This document shows positions 47,136 through 57,900 of a stretch of 64,000 bases of DNA, one piece after another. The translations under genes were made by a program, and so were the position numbers. This stretch comes from Leptodactylus fallax (lineage: Eukaryota > Chordata > Amphibia > Anura > Leptodactylidae). Position 1 is the stretch's first letter, and every line of letters starts with the position of its first letter. Where the stretch lies: NCBI GenBank assembly GCA_947044405.1, contig CAMRHE010000035.1:5677501-5741500 (forward strand). The letters are read 5' to 3'. The notes below the pieces were generated by a model. It did not search any database. It was not told where the DNA came from and saw only the letters and a program-made list of their open reading frames with translations.

Positions 47136-47444
47136 CTCCATTGACACAATGTTGGTATAATAAAAACAACATAAATTCATTACTTCTAATATCACCATGT
47201 TGATGCAGCATGTGTTCCCAAAATGGGATAATTTTTGGTGCTTTTTTTTTTTTTTTTGTATAAGTCACTTCTTCTCTTTTCAATCAGGCAAGCTAACAGC
47301 TTGCCACAAATTTTTCTTCAAATTCTGTAATTGCCACTTGCCACTGCCACACTGGTGGCATAATAACAAAAAAAGAAAAAAAAACTTTCAATACTAATGC
47401 CATGCTGGTGAGACATTTTAGGATAATTTTTGGTGTTTTTTGGT
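47095..47444. repeat. Imperfect tandem duplication (~215 bp period)
   Basis: CTTCAAATTCTGTAATT.CAC and GGATAATTTTTGGTG each occur twice about 210 bp apart. Non-coding, and the class is unknown. Confidence 0.5.
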
Positions 47445-47672
47445 AAGGCAAAGGACCCCACATTGTGGAAACACTGATTTATTCTTTTGTTTCAGATTTT
47501 GCTGCGGTTTTTAGAGAAAAGGATAAGGAATGGGAAAATGGGAAATATATCGGAAATACAGTATATATACTTCTACCTTCTGCTTAATCCTTTCCTGGCT
47601 TTGGCTCAAATATCTGCAGCAAAATCTGCAACAAAAAAAGGTGCGTTTCCGCAATGTGGGGCCTCAACCTAA
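47445..47672. repeat. Fold-back MITE-like repeat (228 bp)
   Basis: Left GGACCCCACATTGTGGAAAC and right, inverted, GGCCCCACATTGCGGAAAC. It is related to the AAGGC...CCCCAC fold-back family at 14253 and 38575. Confidence 0.55.
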
Positions 47673-47779
47673 AGCCACTTCTTAACTTTCAACTGCAGCA
47701 TCCCAGTGTCCATTGCATAAACACATTTCATTTATATTGCCAGTTTTGATTTGTCTGTGTCACTGTGTACAGGAGCACA

Positions 47780-49284
47780 CCTCTAATGAGGCGAAGTGAG
47801 GGTGCCGCCTCAGGCGGCACCGTCCGTCACTGTCGGGGGGACGGCATTTATACTATTTATTTAACGTAAACCAGCCCAGGACAGGCCGCTTTAAAAAAAA
47901 AAAAAAAAAAAGAACAAAGCTGCGCGGTACATGTCCTGGGCTGGCTTACGAGATGTCTGCATTTCAGCGCAGGCGATGCAATGACGTCATCTCGCCTCCT
48001 GTGCTAAGATGCAGATGTCGCAGACAAGAAGAGGAGACGGCAGCTCCATCAAGGGATCGAAGGTAGGTGAGGATAACTTTTTTTTTTTATAAATAGGCTG
48101 TTATCTGCTGGAGTAACTCCGGCAGGTAACGGCCTATTTATTTACCTACACCCACGCCTGCTCGTGGCCGCCTCTGCTTCCCCTTCTGCTATGGGACGCA
48201 GAAGAGGGGAGCAGAAGCGGCTGTGAGTAGGATCGCAGATCACTAAGTGAGACCGCGGGCCTCAAATACTACTATTATTATACTCTTTTCAGACCCCAGA
48301 GTATAATAATTGGAGGCCCACGGAAGGTGAGGGAACATAAAAACCATTGTAACTCACCTCTCCTGCGATCGGTGTTACTCCTGCGGCCCTTTGGTGATAT
48401 CATCAGGTCACGATGCCGGCTTGATCCATGTGACGTCCGCGAACAATTAAACAGAGCTGAAAGCAGTAGGGAGTGCATCGGTGTCCAGGAAAGGTATGTA
48501 ACACTGATTTTTATGTTTGTCACCTGGGTCTCTGATCATTATTCTCTGGGGTCTGTGCAGGGGCCACTATGGAGCATAATACCGTGTGTAGGGGCCACTA
48601 TGGAGCATAATACCGTGTGCAGGGGCCACTATGGAGCATAATACCGTGTGCAGGGGCCACTATGGAGCATAATACCAGTGCAGGAGTCGGTGCGGGGGCA
48701 TAATACCCTGTGCAGGGACCACTATGGAGCATAATACCGTGTGCAGGGGCCGCTGCAAGGCATAATATAGTGTGCAGGGGCCGCTGCGGGCCATAATACA
48801 GTGTGCAGGGGCCGCTGCGGGCCATAATACCATGTACAGGGGCCACTGCGGGCCATAATACTGTCTAATACTGTAAGCAGGGTCTGCTGTGGAACATTAT
48901 AGTGTGTGTAAATGGGGCGTTATAAACAGGGGCTATGGTGCCTGTTTATATCGTACGCTGTCTGTTTATAGTGACCGTGTGATGTAATTACCGCCTTGTC
49001 ACATAGACATGTATAGGACGAGGCTGTAGTTACATTACATGGCCGCTATGAGATGAATGACACTATGTAAACAGAGAAGTGGTCACAGCGCTTACACAGG
49101 TATCATTCAAACAGCTGATCAGTAGGGGTCCTGGGTTTTTGAGCCCTACTGATTAGTTTATTAATGATCTGGAAAACATTTTAATTAGTTAACACCTTGG
49201 GCATTATTAATAAGGGGCACTATTTATACAGGGTAAACACGGACATTATTTATATAAAGATGCACTTGGGAGTATTATTCATTA
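47780..49284 (+). mobile_element. hAT-N copy 4 (plus orientation), part left of the Helitron
   Basis: Matches copies 1 and 2 in reverse complement: GATCGAAGGTAGGTGAGG (48056), TTATAGTGACCGTGTGATG (48966), CTATGTAAACAGAGAAG (49060), TTATTAATAAGGGGCACTAT (49202) and GATGCACTTGGGAGTATTATT (49260). Relative to them it has a 31-bp minisatellite (48558-48900) in place of the fold-back. It stops at 49284 (ATTCATTA) and continues at 60779. Confidence 0.65.
48558..48900 (+). repeat. 31-bp minisatellite
   Basis: About 10-11 units of GGGGCCACTATGGAGCATAA then TACCGTGTGCA, increasingly diverged to the right (GGGGCCGCTGCGGGCCATAA variants). Confidence 0.88.
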
Positions 49285-49635
49285 CTAGTAGAATACCCGT
49301 GGCTTCGCTCGTGGAAAATATGTTAAATAGTTGGCTATGCTAGCTAAAATAAATTTTCAGTGTCACACTGAAATTGACATTTTCAGAGTGCTACAGTAAA
49401 TCTTTTTTTTCCACTTGAAATTTTTCTTATTATTTTTGCATTTTACTTATTTGTCGTAACATTGATGTGAACAACTTTTTTTTTTTAATTTCAACATTTT
49501 TATTGATTTTACATATTCAATATATTTTATGTAGTATAAACTATTACAACTACTTTTTGAACTATTTTTTATCAAAAATTAAAATTTATGCACCGTACAC
49601 AAATATATAAAACATTTACATCCAATTAACAATAT
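49285..49635 (-). other. Helitron 3' terminal region, then T-rich sequence
   Basis: CTAG at 49285-49288 (the palindrome CTAG is the 3'-CTRR end), then the decayed hairpin at 49298-49316. The remaining 300 bp are T-rich with no gene. Confidence 0.6.
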
Positions 49636-49864
49636 AGTGCAACCAGAGGCGTAGCTAGGGGTTCAGCACAGGGGGGTGAACATGTCCAAGTGGGCCCCCA
49701 ACTTGGACATATTTGTATACCGATACTATGAGTATACGGTGAGCGTATAGTGGTATATAGCAGCTCTACACAGGGCTCTGCAGACAATTTAGGTGAACAT
49801 TTAGGTAACATTTTGTGACTCACCGGTGACGTCTCTGACTAATCCTTCACATTCCCCATCTCTT

Positions 49865-50128
49865 TCATCCGAACGGCCATGACCACTTCATCCAGTCTCT
49901 GTAAAGTTTGCAACACAGACATCTTTGGCTCCTCACTTTTCCAGGCACCTGACCCACATTGTCCTCACCTGCACAAAGCCCCCATCCTGCTGCTACCCCA
50001 ATTATAAAATATATAATATAACCACCCATAGTGAATAATACCCCTAAGTGCATCTTTAAATTAATAACTTCCCTGTGCACTCCCTTTAAATAGTGCCCCT
50101 TATTAATAATGTCCCAGGTATTTCCCAA
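49865..50128 (-). other. Conserved short ORF in hAT-N copy 2
   Basis: An 87-codon frame with the same core as at 13376 and 60776: GGYIIYFIIGVAAGWGLCAG, EDNVGQVPGKVRSQRCLCC, KLYRD. After KLYRD the frame slips relative to the copy at 60776. One frame further on it would read LDEVVMAVRMKEMGNVKD and stop, as the 60776 copy does without a shift. A donor-like GGTGAGT follows about 20 nt after that stop (minus strand, near 49823). A hydrophobic helix, then a basic CLCC stretch. Family unknown. Confidence 0.4.
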
Positions 50129-50456
50129 TTGAAAAATTATTGGGGTTCTAATACCCGGGACCCCCAGGATCAGCTGTTTGAATGAACCGTGGTACCTGTG
50201 TAAGCGCCGTGACCCCTTCTCTGTTTACATAGTGTCATTCTTTTCATAGCGGCCATGTAATGTAACTACAGCCTCATCCTATCCACGTCTATGTGACAAG
50301 GCTGGAATGACAACACACGGACACTATAAACAGACAGCGTGTGATATAAACAGGTGCCATAGCCCCTTCATACAGCTGATCAGTGAGGAATCACTTATCT
50401 CTTATTGATGATTTATTCTGAGGATAGATAATCAATAAAAATGAGCTGGAAAACTC

Positions 50457-51033
50457 CTTAAGGCTAAAGCCCCACGTGGCGTCCTGCAGCAAAAAACAGC
50501 TGTGGGAAAAACCACAGCGGTGACGCATCGCGGTTTTTCCTGCAGCACTTTGCACAGAAAGTTCACAGAGGTTTCCTCTGTGGACTTTCTGCTTCAATTA
50601 TATCTATAGGGAAACCGCCGGCGTTTCCGTAGGTATAATTGACATGCTGAGATTTCCAAAACTGCGGCTGTTTTGAAAATCGCAGCGTTTCCGCTGCGCA
50701 TATTTTACTGCAAAGTGGGGATAGGATGTGGCCCCTTGTGGTGAAAACCCACAGAAAAAAACCATGGCATTCTAGCAAATCCCATCCCCACATTACGGAA
50801 AAATATGTGCAGCAGACGCACTGCGATTTCCAAAACCGTTGCGGTTTTGGAAATCGCAGCATGTCAATTATACCTATGGAAACACTGGCTGTTTCCATAT
50901 AGCTGTATTGAAAACAGAAAGTCCACAGGGGAAACCTCTGCGGACCTTCTGTGAAAAGCGCTGCGGGAAAAACCACAATGTTACCGCCATGGTTTTTCCT
51001 GCAGCCCGCTACGTGGGGCCTTAGTCTTACTAA
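50457..51033. repeat. Fold-back segment in hAT-N copy 2
   Basis: Ends AAGGCTAAAGCCCCACGTGG and, inverted, AAGACTAAGGCCCCACGTAG. The same block and position as in copy 1. The ORFs on both strands here are products of the inverted repeat. Confidence 0.6.
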
Positions 51034-51583
51034 AGCCCAAGTGCCACTTTCATTAAATTAATTGCTCCCTCATATTATGCCCCTGATTCCCCCTGACATA
51101 AATACTGCACCTCTAATGACCCCTTATATCAATGACCACCCCCTTATGTTCATAATGCCTCCTAATATAAATGATGCCCCTTATATAAATAACCTCCCCC
51201 TTATATTAATAATACCCCTAATAACCCTTATATAAAGGACCCCCAATAACCCTTATATAAAGGACCCCCCCATCGTCATAATGCCCCCTAATGAATCCTC
51301 CCTTGATAGTTATATTCTCCCTCCTATCTACCCCTTATACTATTAATATACCCATAAAAAAAAAAGTCATACTCACCTGTGATGCTGATGAATGGAGCCG
51401 CCGCCGCTTCCTCCCTGTCCACGCACAGGACGTCTGTGTCTGAGTGCGGGCGACGCGATGTTATGACATCATCGCGCCGCCCGTGCTGAGAAGCGGACAT
51501 CCGTCTTTGGTCTCGGCATCTTGTAAACCGCAGGCCTGTATTGGCTTGCGGTTTACAAGACAGTTAAGCACCAGGAAGCATTA

Positions 51584-51619
51584 TAACTAGATCGGTGTCT
51601 GCAGACACCGATCTAGTTA
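51584..51619. repeat. Perfect 36-bp palindrome (copy 2)
   Basis: Identical to 15374-15409: TAACTAGATCGGTGTCTG and its exact complement. Confidence 0.9.
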
Positions 51620-51728
51620 GAAATAAAGGCTGTATTAATGGCGGCCCCGGGGTGGGCCCCAAAAAGTCAGTGGGCCCGGGGCAGCCGCCCCCTCTGCCCC
51701 CCCCGCTAGCTACGCCGCTGAGTGCAAC

Positions 51729-51862
51729 CCTTCCCCCCTCCCTCCAGTGTAATCTATAAGTAGTTCACGGAAAAAAAGAGTAAAATTGGTTTACAGTTAA
51801 ACAACTATCTAATGTAGTGCTTTTTGGTACACAATGTTTCTGCTTTTACCTTCAGGTGCATA
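51729..51862. other. Helitron-internal spacer
   Basis: 134 bp continuing the T-rich sequence interrupted by hAT-N copy 2. No gene. Confidence 0.4.
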
Positions 51863-52278
51863 CAGTGCCTTGCAAAAGTATTCGGCCCCCTTAAACTTTT
51901 CAACCTTTTGCCACATTTCAGGCTTCAAACATAAGGATATAAAATTTTAATTTTTTGGTGAAGAATCAACAAGTGGGACACAATTGTGAATTGGAACGAA
52001 ATTTATTGGTTAGTTTAAACTTTTGTAAAAAATAAAAAACTGAAAAATGGGGCGTGCAATATTATTCGGCCTCTTTACTTTCAGTGCAGCAAACTCACTC
52101 CAGAAGTTCAGTGAGGATCTCTGAATGATCCAATGTTGTCCTAAATGACTGATGATGATAAATATAATCCACTTGTGTGTAATCAAGTCTCCGTATAAAT
52201 GCACCTGCTCTGTGATAGTTTCAGGGTTCTGTTTAAAGTGCAAAGAGCATCATGAAGACCAAGGAACACACCAGGCAA
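51863..52278 (+). mobile_element. Tc1 fragment (first 416 bp), same subfamily as Tc1-A and Tc1-E
   Basis: Starts CAGTGCCTTGCAAAAGTATT after TA. It runs through the 5' UTR and the first codons (ATGAAGACCAAGGAACACAC) and stops abruptly after CCAGGCAA, where the 0.85-kb repeat begins. It shares diagnostic bases with Tc1-E (GTGCAAAGAGCATC, TCTCCGTATAAATG) that Tc1-A lacks. Confidence 0.85.
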
Positions 52279-52286
52279 ATAAATAA

Positions 52287-53241
52287 ATAAATATAATTTA
52301 CTATATCTCTGCTTTATGTTGCAATCAAATTTTAATCACCCTTTAATTTTTCTTCAGATATTATAAGGCTTACAAGTCAAGCAGTAATTTTCCAAATTTT
52401 CAAGAATATTTCCAAAACACATTTTTCAAGGGATCAGTTCAGTTCTGAAGGGGCCTTGAAAGGCCTCTCTACTAGAAACCCCCATAAATCACCCCATTTT
52501 CAAAACTGCACTCCTGAAAGAATTCAAAACCGCATTTAGGAAGTTTCTTAACCCTTTCAGCATTTCACAGCAATTAAAACAAAATGGAGGTCAAATTTAC
52601 ACTTTTCAATTTCTCTTACTAATATATTCATTTAGACCTAGAATTTGTTGGAGATATGCAACAGCCAGCTTCGTTTCTATATTTGCTGGATTGACTGCAG
52701 TTCACTTTTATGACACTAGCTGTAGCTGTTACTAAATGTTTATCTGTAGACACTCTGTACTTTGTTGTTTTGATGCTGTTGATATACTTCCTGTTTTAGT
52801 GTGTGCTGTACTATGGTTGCGACTAGAATGGAGTTGCTCCTGGTAGGTCCTCCCTCCAGCAACTCCAATCTAGTCACCTCACTAGTGAACGGTCTAGAAT
52901 GGAGTTGCTGGAGGGAGAACCTACCAGGAGCAACTCCATTCTAGACAATTCATTACTAAGATGACTAGATTGGAGTTGCTGGAGGGAGGACCTGCTAGAA
53001 CCAACTCCAATGTAGAGAGTTCTTTACTGAAGTGACTAGAATAGAGTTGCTTAAAGGAGCTGCCACTAGAAACTCCAATCTAGTCATCTCACTACAGGAC
53101 AAGCTAGAGTGGAGTTTCTATAAGGAGGATTCATAACTGGCCAAGAGGGACATTATATATATATATATTATATATATATATATGATTATCAATAGGAATG
53201 GAGGAAAAACACATTCCTGGACATATATACATATAGCACTC

Positions 53242-53245
<4 letters not shown>
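52287..53245 (+). repeat. 0.85-kb repeat R, copy 1, with AT tract and shared tail
   Basis: 52287-53136 aligns without any indel to 62212-63061 and I noticed almost no mismatches. It begins ATAAATATAATTTACTATAT. 52821-53123 is an array of palindromic units. An (AT)n tract and a shared tail (TCAATAGGAATGGAGG..., about 53187-53245) follow. No coding capacity. Its phrases (AAACCCCCATAAATCACCCC, TTTCACAGCAATTAAAACAA) belong to a dispersed repeat I cannot classify. Confidence 0.8.
52821..53123. repeat. Tandem array of palindromic units in repeat R copy 1
   Basis: About four units of ~75-80 bp. Each is itself an inverted repeat (GACTAGAATGGAGTTGCT ... AGCAACTCCAATCTAGTC), with loops containing GGTAGGTCCTCCCTCC or its complement. 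Confidence 0.85.
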
Positions 53246-53290
<45 letters not shown>

Positions 53291-53371
53291 TTGTGTGTGT
53301 GTTTGTGTGTGTATATAAATTATATATATACTGTATATATATATGCATATAATTTATGAGTGCCATATGTA
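53246..53371. repeat. (AT)n/(GT)n microsatellite
   Basis: AT and GT dinucleotide tract immediately before Tc1-E. TA at 53370-53371 served as its target. Confidence 0.9.
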
Positions 53372-54988
53372 CAGTGCCTTGCAAAAGTATTCGGCCCCCT
53401 GGAACTTTTCAACCTTTTGCCACATTTCAGGCATCAAACATAAAGATATAAAATTAAAAATTTTTTGGTGAAGAATCAACAATAAGTGGGACACAATTGT
53501 GAAGTGGAACGAAATTTATTGGTTATTTTAAACTTTTGTAAAAAATAAAAAACTGAAAAATGGGGCGTGCAATATTATTCGGCCTCTTTACTTTCAGTGC
53601 AGCAAACTCACTCCAGAAGTTCAGTGAGGATCTCTGAATGATCCAATGTTGTCCTAAATGACTGATGATGATAAATATAATCCACCTGTGTGTAATCAAG
53701 TCTCCGTATAAATGCACCTGCTCTGTGATAGTTTCAGGGTTCTGTTTAAAGTGCAAAGAGCATCATGAAGACCAAGGAACACACCAGGCAAGTCCGTGAT
53801 ACTGTTGTGGAGAAGTTTAAAGCCGGATTTGGATACAAAAAGATTTCCCAAACTTTAAACATCCCAAGGAGCACTGTGCAAGCGATCATATTGAAATGGA
53901 AGGAGTATCAGACCACTGCAAATCTACCAAGACCTGGCCACCCCTCTAAACTTTCATCTCAAACAAGGAGAAGACTGATCAGAGATGCAGCCAAGAGGCC
54001 CATGATCACTCTGGATGAACTGCAGAGATCTACAGCTGAGGTGGGAGAGTCTGTCCATAGGACAACAATCAGTCGTACACTGCACAAATCTGGCCTTTAT
54101 GGAAGAGTGACAAGAAGAAAGCCATTTCTCAAAGATATCCATAAAAAGTCTTGTTTAAAGTTTGCCACAAGCTACCTGGGAGACACACCAAACATGTGGA
54201 AGAAGGTGCTCTGGTCAGTTGAAACCAAAATCGAACTTTTTGGCCACAATGCAAAACGATATGTTTGGCGTAAAAGCAACACAGCTCATCACCCTGAACA
54301 CACCATCCTCACTGTCAAACATGGTGGTGGCAGCATCATGGTTTGGGCCTGCTTTTCTTCAGCAGGGACAGGGAAGATGGTTAAAATTGATGGGATGATG
54401 GATGGAGCCAAATACAGGACCATTCTGGAGGAAAACCTGTTGGAGTCTGCAAAAGACCTGAGACTGGGACGGAGATTTAACTTCCAACAAGACAATGATC
54501 CCAAACATAAAGCAAAATCTACAATGGAATGGTTCACAAATAAACGTATCCAGGTGTTAGAATGGCCAAGTCAAAGTCCAGACCTGAATCCAATGGAGAA
54601 TCTGTGGAAAGAGCTGAAAACTGCTGTTCACAAACGCTCTCCATCCAACCTCACTGAGCTCGAGCTGTTTTCCAAGGAAGAATGGGCAAGAATTTCAGTC
54701 TCTCGATGTGCAAAACTTATAGAGACATACCGCAAGCAACTTGCAGCTGTAATCGCAGCAAAAGGTGGCGCTACAAAGTATTAACTTAAGGGGGCCGAAT
54801 AATTTGGCATGCCCCACGTTTCCGTTTTTTATTTTTTACAAAAGTTTAAAATATCCAATAAATTTCGTTCCACTTCACGATTGTGTCCCACTTGTTATTG
54901 ATTCTTCATCAAAAAATTTAAATTTTATATCCTTATGTTTGAAGCCTGAAATGTGGCAAAAGGTTGAAAAGTTCAACGGGGCCGAATA
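53372..54988 (+). mobile_element. Tc1-E: Tc1/mariner element lacking its last ~17 bp
   Basis: Starts CAGTGCCTTGCAAAAGTATT. The right inverted repeat runs to GGGGCCGAATA (54988) and then breaks into Helitron helicase sequence, missing the expected CTTTCGCAAGGCACTG. The Helitron frame reads up to this joint, so the terminus was lost with part of the Helitron in a deletion or faulty repair. About 1.62 kb. Confidence 0.88.
53765..54784 (+). CDS. Tc1 transposase E, full-length 339 aa, first catalytic Asp replaced by Val
   Basis: A complete ORF from ATG 53765 (same start as in Tc1-A) to TAA 54782-54784, the usual length for a Tc1 transposase, which cuts and pastes the element at TA sites. Residues 1-55 and 60-120: two helix-turn-helix DNA-binding domains. 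Catalytic DD34E core: residue 152 should be Asp in LWSDETK but is Val (codon GTT, 54218-54220; GAT in Tc1-A). Asp243 (FQQDNDPKH) and Glu278 (SPDLNPMENLW) are present with the canonical 34-residue spacing. The protein should bind DNA but not cut it. The 3' terminal repeat is also damaged, so the element is immobile. The ORF has no other visible lesion. Confidence 0.92.
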   Translation: MKTKEHTRQVRDTVVEKFKAGFGYKKISQTLNIPRSTVQAIILKWKEYQTTANLPRPGHPSKLSSQTRRRLIRDAAKRPMITLDELQRSTAEVGESVHRTTISRTLHKSGLYGRVTRRKPFLKDIHKKSCLKFATSYLGDTPNMWKKVLWSVETKIELFGHNAKRYVWRKSNTAHHPEHTILTVKHGGGSIMVWACFSSAGTGKMVKIDGMMDGAKYRTILEENLLESAKDLRLGRRFNFQQDNDPKHKAKSTMEWFTNKRIQVLEWPSQSPDLNPMENLWKELKTAVHKRSPSNLTELELFSKEEWARISVSRCAKLIETYRKQLAAVIAAKGGATKY

Positions 54989-57900
54989 TGAAAATATTTT
55001 TGGGGTTACCCACTCTAGAGCAAGCAATGTACAACTATCCATGTGAAAAACACAGGCTCTCCAATTTAATGCCAGCTACTTTAAGTGATTGACCTTGTGA
55101 TTTGTCTATAGTCATAGCAAATGCAAGTCAGATTGGGAACTGCAGAAACTTAAAATTGAAGGGCATGTCGCTTGGTAGCAAAGGAATATGCGGAATGAAA
55201 ACATTTGCTCCCTTAGAGTTTCCCATAAGAATAGTGGCTTCAATAACATTGGGCATGGGACTTTTAATGCACAGTCTTGTGCCGTTACACATTTTTGGTG
55301 GGTCAAGGTTCCGAAGAAAAATTATTGTGGCTCCTATTTTTAAAGTGAGCTTATGCGGTGGCATTCCAGGAGGCTCCAAAGAATTCAAAAACTCCAATGG
55401 ATACATTACGGCTTGTTCACTCTCCATGACTGAATCAATGGACATGTATGTGGTCGCTAGACCAGGCAGCCTTCCCTGAATTAGTAGATTTATGGAGCTG
55501 ACACTATCATTTTTAGGCACTAGGATTGCATGTTCACAAAGCCACTGATGGTTGTTAAAATTGTTCCAAATATCAGGGAAAACTTGGTCAATAAGTTCCA
55601 TTACCGAAAATGTCATTTCACAAAAATCTTCCAGAAAGGAAATGAGACCAGTAATGGAATCAGTAGGGAACCTGTCATTTCCAAGGTATAGTAGCTGGTG
55701 TGTAAATTTGTCTGCAGTTGTATTTCCCATCAAATGAACCCGCATATTAGTAGTAAGAGTTTGCTGCTGAACATGTATCCACAGATAAGAAGATTTTAGA
55801 AAGGCATTCAGCTCATCCGCTGGTGTTGCTCCTTTAAGAACAGGTAACGTCTGGCAGAAGTCACCTTCAAAAATTACAACAATTCCCCCCATTAAACAAT
55901 CAGTTCCCCGCAGATCTTTCAAGGTGCGATCAAGGGCCTCGACCGCTTTCTTGTGCGCCATGGTACATTCATCCCAAACAATTACTTTGCAAGTTTGTAA
56001 TACCTTAGCTTTCCCAGAGCCCTTAGTGATATTACGGATAGGAGTTTCTGACAGCGCTATATTAAAGGGCAATCCTAGTGCTGAATGAGCCGTACACCCT
56101 CCATCTAAAAGAGTGGCCGCAATCCCAGATGATGCAACAGCCAAGGCAATGTCATTGTTTGAGAGAATTTCTGCAAGCAGCAAATTAATTAAAAATGTTT
56201 TACCAGTACCTCCTGGTGCATCTAGGAAAAATAGTCCCCCATTTGCACTGGAAATCTGACCCATAATTGCCATATAGGCCAATCTTTGGTCATCAAACAA
56301 AAGAGGCTTATTTAATATGACAAATTCTTAACATTTTTCCAAATCATAGCTTTTTTCTTGCAGAATATCTCTGTTCATAATATCAAAGTCTGGTCGATTT
56401 GGTGCTGGTAAACCTAATTCTATTGGAGTTTTACTATTGATAGATATGCACCTTTCTTCTAACATCAAGAGGGCTTTGTTGAATATGTCAGCAGTGAAAT
56501 TTAAGTCTAAGTCTGGATTAACTCTCCTTTGCACTCTAACAATATTTTCACTCTTTGTATTTGTCCCAAAGTGCGCAGGGATTGGAAGGTGCGCAGGTTG
56601 TAATTATTATAGTTAACAGATCTCTTAGTTGAGGTGGAAAGCGAGTGACAGATGCTTCCTGCAATGTCATGTCCCAATGTTGATCCTCTTCGATCAGACC
56701 ACGCTTTTGGCATGCTTCCCTGTAAGTTTGACACAGCTCTCCATCAACTATTTTCAAATCTGTGAAAGAAGTTGGCCCACGGACAGTGTGAAGCAGTAAT
56801 CGGAGGTAGTAACACTCTGTGTTGTTTGGATGCACTGTATACACACGTCCAAGAGCATCACTGGAACGTCCGTCCCATCCTGGGACCCTTGCACCTTGTT
56901 TCCTTTTGCAAAATACTTTTCTCGATTTATTCCATGTATAATATTTTGGAACATCTGAATATAATAAAGTCCTTGCAAATGGATCTGCTTGACATAGGAG
57001 AAAGAAAGCTGTCAATATTGTATTGGGTGGTCGAGCAGCTCTTTCCTCTGCATTCTTGGGAGTAAAATAAACTCGTCCATTTTCAAGATGGACACTGAGA
57101 TGAACTACAGTCGGATGTCTTTCATAGCTGGGAAAATTTAGTAATCGCCACACGACTTCATTACTACTTATATACCTTCCCATCTGATACAGCATAATCT
57201 CATCAGATGTACATTTTGGATTCTCTAGCTGGAAAACTGCCATATCACTAGCCCTTGTTAACATACAGTATTTGCAAATGTATTTAATTGACTTAACAGA
57301 GTTACAGTATTCTACGTTAATGTGTCATCAAACATTTTTGAAAGCAGTGGAGAGTAAGGTACAACCCATCGATTATCTATTTCAAGATCTGTGTTTTGTT
57401 TAACCCATTTTAATCTGATTGTTGCAGTATATCCTCCCTGTTCAGGTTTCCGTCTTCTGTAAAGAGGATAACCATCATCTCCTGTTTGTGTTTCTACAAT
57501 CAAGTTGCGAGGATACTTTTTAGTACATTTTCCTTCCTTCATACATGGCGATCTTGGGTTAAGTGGCCCACATGGCCCATGGATCATATTTTTAGAAATA
57601 GTTTCAAAAAGTACTGAATCCTCTTCTGGATTTGGAAGCTCAGCAGAAATAACACTTTCAATTTGATCAGGGCGTATCTTATCCTTTAGCCATATCAGTA
57701 AATGAGCATGTGGAAGACCTCTTTTTTGCCACTCAATTGAATACATCCAACACTGACTTTCACCAAAAATGTAACACTTAGTAATTACGCCCATGAGCTT
57801 GATCAGTTTTTCTTTAAAAACCCTTGCTATTAAATCATGTCGATCAGAGGGACCCTGACCATTCAGAAGTTCTTCCTTTATCTCTGGCCAAGTTGGATTA

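Larger units (their letters stand above)
49644..51720 (-). mobile_element. hAT-N copy 2: complete non-autonomous hAT-like element (2077 bp)
   Basis: Ends CAGAGGCGTAGCTAGGGG (49644) and, inverted, CAGCGGCGTAGCTAGCGGGG (51720). Both are flanked by a perfect 8-bp duplication AGTGCAAC (49636-49643 and 51721-51728). An 8-bp duplication and CAGNGGCG ends are hAT hallmarks. No transposase inside. It contains the short membrane-type ORF, the fold-back block (50457-51033) and the 36-bp palindrome (51584-51619). It is the best-preserved copy and serves as the empty-site reference for the T2-type MITE and the Helitron. Confidence 0.85.

Noticed and set aside
48558..48900. Regular 31-bp repeats, possible CRISPR array
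   Set aside because: The units abut without unique spacers and grade into diverged forms in a vertebrate-type repeat. It is a minisatellite.
55128..56300. Helicase ORF as a host Pif1 gene
   Set aside because: The upstream frames encode the Helitron Rep domain with the HAH and two-tyrosine motifs, so the helicase is the Helitron's.
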